Of a stretch of DNA of 64,000 bases, positions 53,898-62,844 are shown piece after piece. The notes beneath the pieces were generated by a model. That model did not search any database and was not told where the DNA came from. It was given only the letters and a program-made list of their open reading frames with translations. The DNA comes from an uncultured Cetobacterium sp. (GTDB taxonomy: Bacteria; Fusobacteriota; Fusobacteriia; Fusobacteriales; Fusobacteriaceae). Made by a program: the position numbers and the translations under genes. How positions within the stretch are numbered: the first letter of the stretch is position 1; each line of letters starts with the position of its first letter. The stretch spans positions 1 to 64,000 of the forward strand of contig CASFCG010000012.1 in NCBI GenBank assembly GCA_949293295.1, in the 5' to 3' direction.

Positions 53898-54881
53898 TTA
53901 TATTATCTTATATAGTTCATCACTTTCAGGTGGTGCTATATCCTCATAGTTTTCATTAATTTTTAGTATTTTTCTATTTTCTGAAATAAAACATCCAATA
54001 TCAAAAACTTTTATATTCTCTTTATTTAGCTTTTCAACTAAGGAGATTACATTCTCTTTATCAACTATGATAATCATTGTACCACTTGAAATAAGTCTTA
54101 AAGGGTTGATTTTATAGTGAGATGTAATGGCTTCAACCTCTTCAGGAATATGGATTTTATCAAAATCTATCTCTATTCCTAGATTATAGTAGTGACTTAT
54201 CTCCCATAAAGCACCTAGCAATCCGCCTTCAGTTACATCATGCATGTTTTTACACAAATCTTTAGCGATAAGCCCTTCCTTTAAGACACTTATTTTATTC
54301 AAGAGATTTTTAGCTTTATTTAAAAGATTAAGCGGTATAAATTTTCGTAATTCATCTTCCTTTTCAGTTGCAATGATACCCGTGCCCTCTATTCCAATCC
54401 CCTTTGTTATTAGAATTCTATCTCCAGCTTCAACTTTACTTTTCATGTTAAATTGTTCTTTTTCTCCAACTCCTATAATAGTGGATGAGATTATAACTCT
54501 GTTTACAGCTTCAGTTACCTCGGTATGTCCTCCTAAAATTGTTATTCCCAATTTGTCAGCTTCTTTTTGAGCATCTATCATTATTTGGGAAATTTCAAAT
54601 TCTTTTATCTCCGGAGGAAGCAGGAGAGTCAACATAATTCCAAGAGGTTTGATTCCTGCTGTGGCGATATCATTACAGTTTATATTGATAGCCAATCTTC
54701 CTATATCTTTAGTTGCTCCAGTAATAGGGTCACTTGAGAGATAGATGATATTTTTGTCAAGCTCTATAGCGGAACAATCATTTCCTATTGCTCCAGTTGA
54801 CAAAACTTTTTTATTTTTACAATTTAAATTTTTTAAAACTAATTTTTCCAAATCTGATATATTTAGTTTACCTATTTTCAT
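53898..54881 (-). CDS. AIR synthase-like ATP-binding protein (HypE/ThiL/SelD superfamily)
   Basis: A 327-residue PurM-superfamily protein: N-terminal AIRS domain with GAIGNDCSAIELD and LAININCNDIATAGIKPL, then LGGHTEVTEAVNR, and C-terminal AIRS_C with MHDVTEGGLLGALWEISH. It resembles HypE-type and AIR-synthase-related proteins, which bind ATP and transfer or dehydrate small groups. The specific C-terminal cysteine of true HypE (PRIC) is absent; the tail reads APPESDELYKII. No hydrogenase genes are present nearby. A kinase or AIR-synthase-related role of unknown substrate is the safe call. A Fur-like sequence lies 35 bp upstream. Confidence 0.78.
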   Translation of the reverse strand: MKIGKLNISDLEKLVLKNLNCKNKKVLSTGAIGNDCSAIELDKNIIYLSSDPITGATKDIGRLAININCNDIATAGIKPLGIMLTLLLPPEIKEFEISQIMIDAQKEADKLGITILGGHTEVTEAVNRVIISSTIIGVGEKEQFNMKSKVEAGDRILITKGIGIEGTGIIATEKEDELRKFIPLNLLNKAKNLLNKISVLKEGLIAKDLCKNMHDVTEGGLLGALWEISHYYNLGIEIDFDKIHIPEEVEAITSHYKINPLRLISSGTMIIIVDKENVISLVEKLNKENIKVFDIGCFISENRKILKINENYEDIAPPESDELYKII

Positions 54882-54916
54882 AACTCTCCTTAAGATTTAT
54901 AATTATAATATATTAC

Positions 54917-54928
54917 GATAATCATTAT
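54917..54928. promoter_or_regulatory. Possible Fur box
   Basis: GATAATCATTAT, a 12-bp exact match to part of the classical 19-bp Fur consensus, with weaker agreement beside it. It lies 36 bp upstream of the AIR-synthase-like gene. Confidence 0.3.
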
Positions 54929-55118
54929 AAAAATATTCCGTTGTTTTATTATACATTGTTTTTTATTAAAAAACAACATTCTAAAAGAGTATATAAATAA
55001 TCAGATAATATAGAGAGTAGTTGAAATTTTAAAAGTTTGCAAACAGACAATTTACTAAAAAATTTGTCTTTGTAAAAATAAAAAAAAGGAGCCATAAACC
55101 CCTAATAATCTCTATCAA

Positions 55119-55193
55119 TGGCTGGGATGGCTGGATTCGAACCAACGCATGACGGAGTCAAAGTCCGTTGCCTTACCGCTTGGCGACATCCCA
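55119..55193 (-). tRNA. tRNA-Gln (anticodon TTG), CCA encoded
   Basis: A 75-nt gene. The acceptor stem TGGGATG pairs with CATCCCA, followed by discriminator G and encoded CCA. The D arm is GCCAAGCGG...GGC, the anticodon stem CGGACT-TTG-ACTCCG gives UUG, and the T arm has GGTTCGAATCC. It stands alone between protein genes. A weak downstream hairpin (55088-55102) followed by T8 on the minus strand may end the transcript. Confidence 0.95.
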
Positions 55194-55204
55194 ACGACTT
55201 TCTA

Positions 55205-55233
55205 AGTATATCATTCATTTAAAAATTTGTCAA
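55205..55233 (-). promoter_or_regulatory. Promoter of tRNA-Gln
   Basis: Minus strand: TTGACA (55228-55233), 17-bp spacer, TATACT (55205-55210), close to the sigma-70 optimum and 12 bp before the mature tRNA. Confidence 0.88.
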
Positions 55234-55309
55234 CTAATTTTTTTATTTTTTTAAACCCAATGAATCTGAATAGATTGAACAAAGATTTTTACTTCAATTT
55301 TTTTGATTT

Positions 55310-56368
55310 CTAGTTTTCTCTATTTTCTTGGTTATTATCTTTAGATAAATTGTGGTAATAGGTATTGTCTTTTCTCATTTTTTTATTTTTTATAAAGTTT
55401 TTTATGAATGTTATTCCAGCGCTTACCGAGATAATAAGTAATAGACCTATTATTGTTCCAAAAACTCGATTCATATAGTAGCTTAAAGGGGTTATTTCCT
55501 CTTTTATGTTGACCATTATAAACAGAAACACAACTCCTCCAGTAGTGGGAGAAACTTGGATAAAATTTTCTACAAATATTACGATTAAAACTACTCCTAC
55601 GCCAATCCAAAAGGGTTCATGTAGATTAAAATAGAAAAAAATAATTGCGACTATTCCTCCAAATATTGTACTTAATAGTCTCTCTTTCGAATTGTGTAAA
55701 ATTTTCTTTAAATCTATGTGAAAAGTCATTATTGAGGCTAGAGCTGAATAGTAAAGTGTATATTTCGTAAAATATCTGGAGTTTCCATCTCTATTCATGT
55801 AAGACACAATAAAATAAACTATTATTACCGCAATTCCTGAACTTGTAGCTTTTTCTATAAGAGAATGAATATTCTTTTTTTCTGTTATATCCGTTTTTTT
55901 TATTTCTTTTTTCAGAAGTCTATTATAAAGAGTTATAATCAAAGAGATTATAAGAGCTCCTACCATTGTTGCCAAAACTCTTTCCTCTACATATACTTGA
56001 GGATTTTTTTTTGAATCAATATTTAACATTATATAGGTCAACACGATACAACCGACGGAGGCGGGGATATTTAATAAAAACTCTGAAATAATACAGATTA
56101 ACATTAAACCTATCAAATAGAAAAACATGTTTTCTTGAAATCCACTATATACAATAATACAAGCTATTATACCTCCACAGATAGTAGCAATAGTTCTTTC
56201 TAGAGCTTGCTTTCGTGTTTTGGAATCATTTAAATTTATTACGGTTAAAGAAACTATACCAGCAAAAAACTCTGGTACCCCAATTAATCTACATATTATT
56301 ATTGATATAATCACAGAAACGCCAACTATAAATGATTTTTCTAATGTCTTTATTAAGTTATCTTTCAT
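55310..56368 (-). CDS. FUSC / aromatic-acid-exporter-like membrane protein
   Basis: A 352-residue inner-membrane protein with two repeats of about six hydrophobic segments. Each repeat has the FUSC-type motif of strand-loop residues: KTRKQALERTIATICGGIIA and NSKERLLSTIFGGIVAIIFF, with ERVLATMVGALI and NRVFGTIIGLLLI later in each half. Similar proteins (ArAE, DUF939, FUSC) are exporters of small aromatic acids or are of unknown substrate. The ATG is behind TAGGAGAAA. It is transcribed divergently from the DUF969 gene, sharing a 408-bp intergenic region (56369-56776) in which only the plus-strand promoter is clear. Confidence 0.75.
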   Translation of the reverse strand: MKDNLIKTLEKSFIVGVSVIISIIICRLIGVPEFFAGIVSLTVINLNDSKTRKQALERTIATICGGIIACIIVYSGFQENMFFYLIGLMLICIISEFLLNIPASVGCIVLTYIMLNIDSKKNPQVYVEERVLATMVGALIISLIITLYNRLLKKEIKKTDITEKKNIHSLIEKATSSGIAVIIVYFIVSYMNRDGNSRYFTKYTLYYSALASIMTFHIDLKKILHNSKERLLSTIFGGIVAIIFFYFNLHEPFWIGVGVVLIVIFVENFIQVSPTTGGVVFLFIMVNIKEEITPLSYYMNRVFGTIIGLLLIISVSAGITFIKNFIKNKKMRKDNTYYHNLSKDNNQENREN

Positions 56369-56689
56369 GATTTTCTCCTATTTTATTTCCATTTCTATCA
56401 TATTGTAAATATGTTTTTTTCTTTTTTCAACTATTTTATTAAAATATTCTGATTTTGATAAAAAAATAAGCTAAAGCATAAAATATAAATTTATAGTTAA
56501 AATAGTAAATTAAACTGTTTTCACTTAGTAGATTTTATTTAGTTGGCATGACCTATATTTTAATTTTTATATGAAATATATTGAGAATTATGGGTAAAAG
56601 TTGAGTGCATAATATTAGTAAAATAGAGATTATTATTTGAACAGGAGGATTTATTTTTTTTGTAATTATAGAAAATTTATTGAAAAATA

Positions 56690-56718
56690 TTTACAATTAT
56701 CTAGTACAATTGTATAAT
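56690..56718 (+). promoter_or_regulatory. Promoter of the DUF969-DUF979-pcp operon
   Basis: TTTACA at 56690-56695, 17-bp spacer, TATAAT at 56713-56718, about 60 bp before the first start codon. A second TATAAT lies near 56734. Confidence 0.7.
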
Positions 56719-56776
56719 ATATCTGGTATAATTATATTACACAGGAAGCAAAAGATAATGAAGGAGTGAAATAGTT

Positions 56777-57463
56777 ATGGAGTTAATAGGTATACTGATA
56801 ATAATAGCTGGATTTGCTATGAAACTAGATACAATAGCTGTAGTGGTTGTAGCGGGAATAGCTACTGGATTAGTAGCAGATATGAGTATAGGAGATATAT
56901 TAAGAACTTTAGGAGAGGGATTTATGGCTAATAGGGCTACTTGTCTCTTTATGCTGACAGTTCCGATAATAGGTTTGTGCGAGAGGTATGGGTTAAAAGC
57001 CAAAGCAGGAGAGCTTATTAAACAGGCAAGAGGGGTATCTGTAGGAGTATTGCTTAGTGGGTATGCCTTTATAAGAGAGATAACTATAGCTATGGGTGTT
57101 ACATTGGGAGGACATCCACAATTTGTTAGACCTTTGGTAAGTCCAATGGCAGAGAGTACCGCAGTTACTAAGTATGGAAATCTAGATGATAAAGATATAG
57201 ATAAAGTGAAAGCTTATTCGGCAGCATCAGACAATATAGGTAATTTTTTTGGACAAAATATTTTTATGGCTAATGCAGGAATACTTTTAATAGCTTCCAC
57301 ACTAGAGAGTTTAGGTATAAATGTAGATACTCTACAATTGGCAAAAGTGGCTATACCAGTAGGGGTAATAGCATTGATATTATGGACGATTCGAACTATC
57401 TTATTGGACAGAAAATTAAAGAGAAAATATGGTTTTAGAAATAGTGCAGGAGGTACGATGTAA
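56777..57463 (+). CDS. DUF969 family membrane protein
   Basis: A 228-residue integral membrane protein with about six hydrophobic segments (GILIIIAGFAMKLDTIAVVV, IFMANAGILLIASTLESLG). The segment GYAFIREITIAMGVTLGGHP followed by SPMAESTAVTKYG is typical of DUF969. Members are almost always encoded with DUF979 and pyroglutamyl peptidase, so the pair is thought to transport a substrate or product of that peptidase, perhaps 5-oxoproline; this is inference from gene order. The ribosome site GAAGGAG precedes the ATG. It overlaps the DUF979 gene by 1 bp. Confidence 0.88.
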   Translation: MELIGILIIIAGFAMKLDTIAVVVVAGIATGLVADMSIGDILRTLGEGFMANRATCLFMLTVPIIGLCERYGLKAKAGELIKQARGVSVGVLLSGYAFIREITIAMGVTLGGHPQFVRPLVSPMAESTAVTKYGNLDDKDIDKVKAYSAASDNIGNFFGQNIFMANAGILLIASTLESLGINVDTLQLAKVAIPVGVIALILWTIRTILLDRKLKRKYGFRNSAGGTM

Positions 57464-58392
57464 TGAATGTGGCACAGATTTCAAATAATCTATTAGAGAT
57501 ATTTTATATGATGATAGGGTTATATATGGGAATTACAATGATATTTACTCTAAAAGATAGAAATCATAAGACAAGAATAGGAACGGCGTTGTTCTGGGGG
57601 ATACTTACCGTAATATTTATATTTGGTAAACTTATACCAAGCGAGGTAATAGGAGCTTCAATAATTGTAATAGCTATTTTATCCGCAACTAAACAGATAA
57701 ATGTAGGAACAATAAAACAATTAGATGAAACATTTACAAACTTAAAAGCAAAACAACTGGGTTTAAAAATATTTATACCATCTTTGTCAATAGCAATAAT
57801 AGCTATGTTAATAGCGACTTTTACTAACTTTTCAGGAACAGTAGCTATAGGGATATCAGCAACAGTAACAATAGTTTTGACGTTTGTGATAACTAAAGCA
57901 AAGCCGATGGAGTACATAGAGGATAGCAGCAGAATGTATCAAACGATGGGTTCTTTCACAATACTTCCTCAATTGTTAGCATCTTTAGGTGTACTATTCA
58001 CAGTGGCAGGGGTTGGAAATAAAATATCTTCGATAATATCAGGAATTGTACCGTCTGGAAATATACTTGTAGGAGTTGTAGCTTATTGTTTGGGAATGGC
58101 AATATTTACTATGATAATGGGAAATGCATTTGCAGCGTTTTCTGTTATAACAGTAGGCGTGGGTGTACCGTTTGTATTTTCACAAGGTGGGAATCCAGTA
58201 GTTTGCTCACTTCTTGCATTAACAGCGGGTTATTGTGGAACACTATTAACGCCAATGGCTGCAAATTTTAATATGTTACCGTCAACGCTACTTGAGTTAA
58301 AAGATAAAAATGCAGTGATAAAAGCCCAAGCACCAGTGGCAGTTGTATTGCTATTGATACATATATTTTTAATGTATACTTTAGGATTTTAA
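57463..58392 (+). CDS. DUF979 family membrane protein
   Basis: A 309-residue integral membrane protein with about nine hydrophobic segments (IATFTNFSGTVAIGISATVT, MGNAFAAFSVITVGVGVPF, LTAGYCGTLLTPMAANFNML). The last segments are well-conserved features of DUF979. It is the partner of DUF969: the start overlaps the previous stop by 1 bp and the pcp gene follows after 32 bp. The pair may form a single transporter or channel split into two proteins. Confidence 0.88.
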   Translation: MNVAQISNNLLEIFYMMIGLYMGITMIFTLKDRNHKTRIGTALFWGILTVIFIFGKLIPSEVIGASIIVIAILSATKQINVGTIKQLDETFTNLKAKQLGLKIFIPSLSIAIIAMLIATFTNFSGTVAIGISATVTIVLTFVITKAKPMEYIEDSSRMYQTMGSFTILPQLLASLGVLFTVAGVGNKISSIISGIVPSGNILVGVVAYCLGMAIFTMIMGNAFAAFSVITVGVGVPFVFSQGGNPVVCSLLALTAGYCGTLLTPMAANFNMLPSTLLELKDKNAVIKAQAPVAVVLLLIHIFLMYTLGF

Positions 58393-58424
58393 TCAAAAAA
58401 TTAGTATGAATTGGAGGTTATTTA

Positions 58425-59066
58425 ATGAAAATATTATTAACAGGGTTTGAGCCATTTGGAGGAGAGCCAGTAAATCCAGCAGAAGAGGCTGTGAAAAGAG
58501 TAAGAGATAATATAAATGGAGCTGAAGTGATAAAAATAACTATACCTACAGTTCAAACTAAGTCAGTTGAAGTTATAGAAGAAGCAATAAAACTTCATAA
58601 TCCGGATGTAGTAGTATCTGTGGGGCAAGCAGGTGGAAGATACGATATAACTCCGGAGAGAGTTGCTATAAACATAGATGATTTTAGAATTCCAGATAAT
58701 GAGGGAAATCAGCCAATAGATGAGACAATAAAAGAGGATGGGAAAAATGCGTATTTTTCTAATTTACCTTTGAAAGCCATGATAAAACATATGAATGATA
58801 ATGGAGTACCAGCAAGTCTATCAAATACCGCTGGAACTTTTGTGTGCAATCACGTGATGTATGGAATATTGTATATGATAGATAAAAAGTATCCTAATAT
58901 AAAAGGTGGATTTATACATATCCCATATATGACTTCTCAAATTATGGAGAAGAAAAATACACCTTTTATGTCGTTGGATGAGATAGTAAAAGGATTAGAG
59001 TTTGCTTTGGAAGCATGTGTTTTATATAGTGAAGATGTAAAAGCAGTTGGTGGAGAGATTAACTAA
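58425..59066 (+). CDS. pcp: Pyroglutamyl-peptidase I
   Basis: A 213-residue cytosolic cysteine peptidase (family C15) that removes N-terminal pyroglutamate from peptides. The signature [13 protein letters not shown] is at residues 6-18. The catalytic triad is visible: Glu in [17 protein letters not shown] (about 82), Cys in [13 protein letters not shown] (about 144) and His in GGFIHIPY (about 168). Length is normal. The ribosome site TTGGAGG precedes the ATG. It is the third gene of the DUF969-DUF979 operon. Confidence 0.96.
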   Translation: MKILLTGFEPFGGEPVNPAEEAVKRVRDNINGAEVIKITIPTVQTKSVEVIEEAIKLHNPDVVVSVGQAGGRYDITPERVAINIDDFRIPDNEGNQPIDETIKEDGKNAYFSNLPLKAMIKHMNDNGVPASLSNTAGTFVCNHVMYGILYMIDKKYPNIKGGFIHIPYMTSQIMEKKNTPFMSLDEIVKGLEFALEACVLYSEDVKAVGGEIN

Positions 59067-59587
59067 TAAAAATATGAATCCTTTTCTTTATAGGAGTTTG
59101 AGAGAAGATTTTTTACTATAGTGAATAATTAAAAGAAAATATGAGTTATAAAAAATATCTGGCAATCATTTCAGAGAAAGGGAGAGAATTATACTAAATA
59201 ATCTGATTATAAGTTTACCATAAAAGCTATTAGTGAAATGGAAAGATTTACGAATGAAAATAATTCAAGGAATAAATGATTGTAGAGATATTTGGACAAA
59301 TAAGAAAGATGTTCAAATATATGGATTTTAAGAGTAAAGCAAAGTATATTCTAAAGATAATTGGAAAAGTTATATACTGGATAATATAAAATAATGAGTT
59401 TAAAAGAGTATCAAAACATTATTTTTTGAATAAAAGTATATTAAAATGATTATACAGAGAATAAATGAGATAGTATAGAAAGATATTAGAATGTCAAGAA
59501 AGTAAGCTGAGATAGACCAATGATGGGGGGATTGTTGGTTTACCTCAGCTTTAAAAATTTAAATATGTTTATAGAAAGTTTTTTATG
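59067..59587. other. Non-coding stretch of 521 bp
   Basis: No ORF with a ribosome site or recognisable product is seen on either strand. Only the hairpin at 59504-59551 stands out. Confidence 0.6.
59504..59551. ncRNA. Long hairpin with six-G (or six-C) loop
   Basis: Outer stem AAGCTGAG/CTCAGCTT, inner stem ACCAATGAT/ATTGTTGGT (two wobbles), loop GGGGGG on the plus strand or CCCCCC on the minus strand. No strong T run follows on either strand, so terminator function is unclear; a small RNA or repeat is possible. Confidence 0.4.
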
Positions 59588-59908
59588 TTAAATAGTTTTA
59601 ACATCATAATATTTCGTTTTAAATTCATGTTTAAGTTTCATTTTTTCAGTTTTCAACTTAGATTTTATAGTATATTTTTCTAAATTTAATTTCTCAACAT
59701 TTTTAAAGTTTGGATTTGGTTTAGCCATCTCTTTCATTAGAGCAAGTTTATTCTCTTGTAGCTCAATTCTATATTTATTAAGGATAGGATGAGTTTTCAT
59801 CATCTGTTTATACTCATGTTTATGGATATCTTTAGGTTTCCAATCTTTCGCGGAACTAACAGTGGCTAAACTTAAGACTAAAAGTGAAACAGTAAACAGT
59901 TTTTTCAT
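59588..59908 (-). CDS. Small periplasmic helical protein, Spy/CpxP/ZraP-like
   Basis: A 106-residue protein with a signal peptide (VSLLVLSLATVSSA, cleavage about residue 20). The mature part is highly charged and helical, with the spaced pattern LQENKLALMKEMAKPNPNFK and VEKLNLEKYTIKSKLKTEKM, similar in layout to the Spy/CpxP and ZraP-like periplasmic stress proteins, though the LTxxQ motif itself is not present. It starts behind AGGAGGAG. It may be an envelope-stress or metal-linked chaperone; this is inference from length and composition. Confidence 0.6.
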   Translation of the reverse strand: MKKLFTVSLLVLSLATVSSAKDWKPKDIHKHEYKQMMKTHPILNKYRIELQENKLALMKEMAKPNPNFKNVEKLNLEKYTIKSKLKTEKMKLKHEFKTKYYDVKTI

Positions 59909-60162
59909 AAATATCTCCTCCTAGTTAATAGATTAAAGGTTTAAAACTTTATGATGTAATATTAACAGAAGTTTGTGGCATGATTATGTCAAAAAATTTT
60001 AAAGAGATTTTAATCTGATAAGGATTTATTAACGTGATAGAATTATCTAATTCTAAAGATGTAACAATTAGTATGAAAGTTGATAAAAAAGATAAAGTTA
60101 AGCCGGATAAATCATTGCCCCATAAATAATTTTTATGGTAAGAGGAGAAAATAAAAAAAGAG

Positions 60163-60186
60163 TTCAGGTAGAATTAATTACCTGAA
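60163..60186 (-). terminator. Terminator of the SDR gene
   Basis: Minus strand: TTCAGGTA-attaattc-TACCTGAA followed by CTCTTTTTTTATTTT. Confidence 0.85.
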
Positions 60187-60204
60187 GAATAGATTTTGTC
60201 AGTA

Positions 60205-60891
60205 TTATTTTCGTTTAATCATATGTTTTTGAGGTTGTAACGTTATATCTGTAATAACTACCTCTTTAGGTTGAGATAGAATATAAAGAACCGCATTGGC
60301 TACAGTTTCAGGAGTTAGATAACTTAATTTTTCCTCTGCTTCACAAAAATTAAGATTATCATAAAAAGGTGTTTTGGTTATATCTGGATGAATAGTAATG
60401 ACTTTGACTCCAGTTTTTCTCACTTCATCAAACAATCCTCTTGAAAAATGGGATAAGCCAGCTTTTGTGGCGGAATAGGCACAACCAAATACACTTGATT
60501 TTTTTGCAGTAATAGAGGAGATATTTATAATTATTCCATCTCTTTTTTTCAATTCTCTTAATAAAAGGTGTGATAACAGTATTGGAGCTTCTAAATTTAA
60601 AGAGATTAACTCATGAAGTTTTTTTGTATTAATCTCCTCATGCGGTCCAAAATATCCAATTCCGGCGGAGTTTATTAGTATTTCAACACCTCTATTTTTA
60701 ATTTTTTTTGATAATTGTTCAATCTCGTTTAGTTTAGTTAAATCACACTCTATCCTTTCAAAATTATCTTTAAAATCTATCTTTGAAAAATTACGCCCAA
60801 TCCCTATAACATAAAATCCATGTTTAATTAAGAGCTTTGTTATAGCTTTTCCAATTCCTGAAGTAGCACCAGTAACAATAACTTTTTTCAT
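60205..60891 (-). CDS. Short-chain dehydrogenase/reductase
   Basis: A 228-residue classical SDR: NAD(P)-binding VTGATSGIGKAI (residues 5-16), NSAGIGYFG (about 82-90), catalytic Ser in INISSITAKKS and the YxxxK motif YSATKAGLSHFSRGL, then HPDITKTPF. An Arg in GIGRNFSK after the second strand hints at NADP preference. Substrate cannot be predicted. The start ATG is behind AGAGAGG. The upstream gap to 60989 contains little beyond the promoter region. Confidence 0.9.
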   Translation of the reverse strand: MKKVIVTGATSGIGKAITKLLIKHGFYVIGIGRNFSKIDFKDNFERIECDLTKLNEIEQLSKKIKNRGVEILINSAGIGYFGPHEEINTKKLHELISLNLEAPILLSHLLLRELKKRDGIIINISSITAKKSSVFGCAYSATKAGLSHFSRGLFDEVRKTGVKVITIHPDITKTPFYDNLNFCEAEEKLSYLTPETVANAVLYILSQPKEVVITDITLQPQKHMIKRK

Positions 60892-60989
60892 ACAAAAACC
60901 TCTCTTTTATTATTTAACAATATTATATCATAATTAACTTAACGAGCAAGAGGCTAAACGATTCAGTGATATGATAAATCTTTTAGCTT

Positions 60990-62642
60990 TTAAAAACTAT
61001 AACTAAAACTTGCATAAACTTCATGTGAGTTTTTCTTCACGTATTTTGCCGAGGATATAGCTTTAGAATAGGTAATACTACCTGTTATTCCTTTAAAAAA
61101 CAAACGTAGTCCAATTGAAACTCCGCTCATATCTCCAGTAGCATCGTAGATTGTTTTGTAATTATTTCTAGCCATTCCAATATCGTAAGCTACAAAAGGT
61201 TCTAATATCTTATAGTTATAACTTAGCTCGTTTCTAATATAGATTCCACTATCTCCCATGATAGAGTTTTCCTTGAATCCTCTAACTGTTGTATCATCTC
61301 CTATTCCTATTTTTTCAGATGGATATAATATATCATCACTATATTGCCCGCCTAGAGAGAAACGATAAGAAAAATTTTGTTCTTTTATTTTAAATGGTCT
61401 GTACCAGCTTAAATCCAATACATATTTTGAATATTGAGCTTTTGGCTCATCCTCAACTCCTTTATCTCTTTTTGCTCCAAACCATTTAACTCCTTTATAG
61501 TATCCTATATTTGTATGAAGAATTCCTTTCCATAGTTTTTGTTCTAAAGTTAGCTCAGTTCTGAATATGGTAGTTCTTCTTGAACTAGTTATAAGTTTTA
61601 CATTTTCAATATAATTTTTAGTTTCTTTAAGAGTTAAATTGATTGCTAAACTGAGTTTTTTATTACTATCTCGTGTTAGAACTCTACTCGCTCTATAGTT
61701 GGTATTTCTTGATATCCCGTTTGTCTTATAGAGTCTATTAAGCCCATAAACATCTATAAAATATTCTGATTGCTCCTGTTTTACAGAAAAATTCCAGTAT
61801 TTAAATGGTATCTTATAATGAAAAAAGAAATTAGAACCATAGTTTCCTTTTTTCTTTCCCAATTTTGTCTGATAACCACCAGATAAACTTTCATTAAAGC
61901 CTATTATATCAGAGATAGTGAGTTCTGCTTTAACTCTATCAACTCCTGTTATTTTTTGACCTAAATTGTTATAGTTTATAGTTCCGGATATCTTTTTATG
62001 CTTTTTATTTTCTATCTCAACAATTGTTTTTCCTATCTCTGTTCCTGGAATAAGATTAAACTTTGCATTATTTGATGAAACACTATTAATATTATCAATC
62101 CCTTGGTCTAAATCTTTGATATTTATAATATCTCCCTCTTTTGAGGGAAAGGAGGAAAATCGCTTTATATTGTCCGTGTAACTTTTATTTTTAAAAATTA
62201 TTTTTTCTATTTTTCCTTCTAATATCCTTATTTTTACAACTCCATTTTTAATATCTGAGTCATACATATCTATTTTTACTCTTGTGGCAATATAACCTTT
62301 TTTTAGATAAAGATTCTCAATCTCTTTCATTAGATTTAAAATATTGTTACCACCTCTTTTTCCGATGTATGACTTTGCAAGAGATTCAATCTCTTTTTCT
62401 TTTAGGGCGAAGTTTCCTTCAAAAATTATTTTCTTTATCGGAGTTCCTTTTTCTTTTTCACTCTCTTCAATCTCATTTAAAGGAGTATCTTTTCTATCTT
62501 TTTTCGTCCTGTACTCCTCTTGTAATTCACGGATTTTTTCCTCCTTTTCCCTTCTTCTTTCTAGATTTAGTTCTGTAGATGGCAGCCTTATTGCAAAAGA
62601 AAATTTTGTCAAAAGGATTAATATACAAATAGCATTTCTCAT
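60990..62642 (-). CDS. Second TpsB transporter (FhaC/ShlB family), no adjacent TpsA
   Basis: A 550-residue outer-membrane TpsB protein with signal peptide (CILILLTKFSFA). A charged helix follows (LERRREKEEKIRELQEEYR), then POTRA domains (PIKKIIFEGNFALKEKEIE; IENLYLKKGYIATRVKIDMY) and a barrel with the hallmark GIGDDTTVRGFKENSIMGDSG near residue 441. It is clearly related to the protein at 26778 but divergent. No TpsA-type exoprotein is encoded beside it; the next gene upstream on this strand (62845-63579) makes a small exported protein without a TPS domain and is separated by a terminator. Its partner may be outside the window, or it may serve the 3046-residue TpsA. Confidence 0.93.
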   Translation of the reverse strand: MRNAICILILLTKFSFAIRLPSTELNLERRREKEEKIRELQEEYRTKKDRKDTPLNEIEESEKEKGTPIKKIIFEGNFALKEKEIESLAKSYIGKRGGNNILNLMKEIENLYLKKGYIATRVKIDMYDSDIKNGVVKIRILEGKIEKIIFKNKSYTDNIKRFSSFPSKEGDIINIKDLDQGIDNINSVSSNNAKFNLIPGTEIGKTIVEIENKKHKKISGTINYNNLGQKITGVDRVKAELTISDIIGFNESLSGGYQTKLGKKKGNYGSNFFFHYKIPFKYWNFSVKQEQSEYFIDVYGLNRLYKTNGISRNTNYRASRVLTRDSNKKLSLAINLTLKETKNYIENVKLITSSRRTTIFRTELTLEQKLWKGILHTNIGYYKGVKWFGAKRDKGVEDEPKAQYSKYVLDLSWYRPFKIKEQNFSYRFSLGGQYSDDILYPSEKIGIGDDTTVRGFKENSIMGDSGIYIRNELSYNYKILEPFVAYDIGMARNNYKTIYDATGDMSGVSIGLRLFFKGITGSITYSKAISSAKYVKKNSHEVYASFSYSF

Positions 62643-62804
62643 ATTTCTACCTCGTTTTGTATTATTATCATACTTTTTTTTGTTTTTTTAATCTTATAAA
62701 TAGATTATATTACTATTTTCTATGATAAGTCAATTATTTTAATTCAAATATAAAAATTCAAATTTTTTATTTTTGAGAGTTATAAAGCAATTTAAAAATA
62801 AAGA

Positions 62805-62836
62805 AAAAACTGTTAAGAGAGCTCTTAACAGTTTTT
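62805..62836. terminator. Strong bidirectional terminator
   Basis: AAAAACTGTTAAGAG-ag-CTCTTAACAGTTTTT, a 15-bp perfect stem, 9 bp after the stop of the minus-strand exported protein gene. Confidence 0.9.
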
Positions 62837-62844
62837 AATATAAA

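Noticed and set aside
53898-54881. HypE hydrogenase maturation protein
   Set aside because: The C-terminal cysteine motif that carries the carbamoyl group is missing and no hydrogenase genes are nearby.
59067-59500. Decayed gene between pcp and the small periplasmic protein
   Set aside because: Fragments have stops in all frames and no recognisable residual motif, so a pseudogene cannot be supported.
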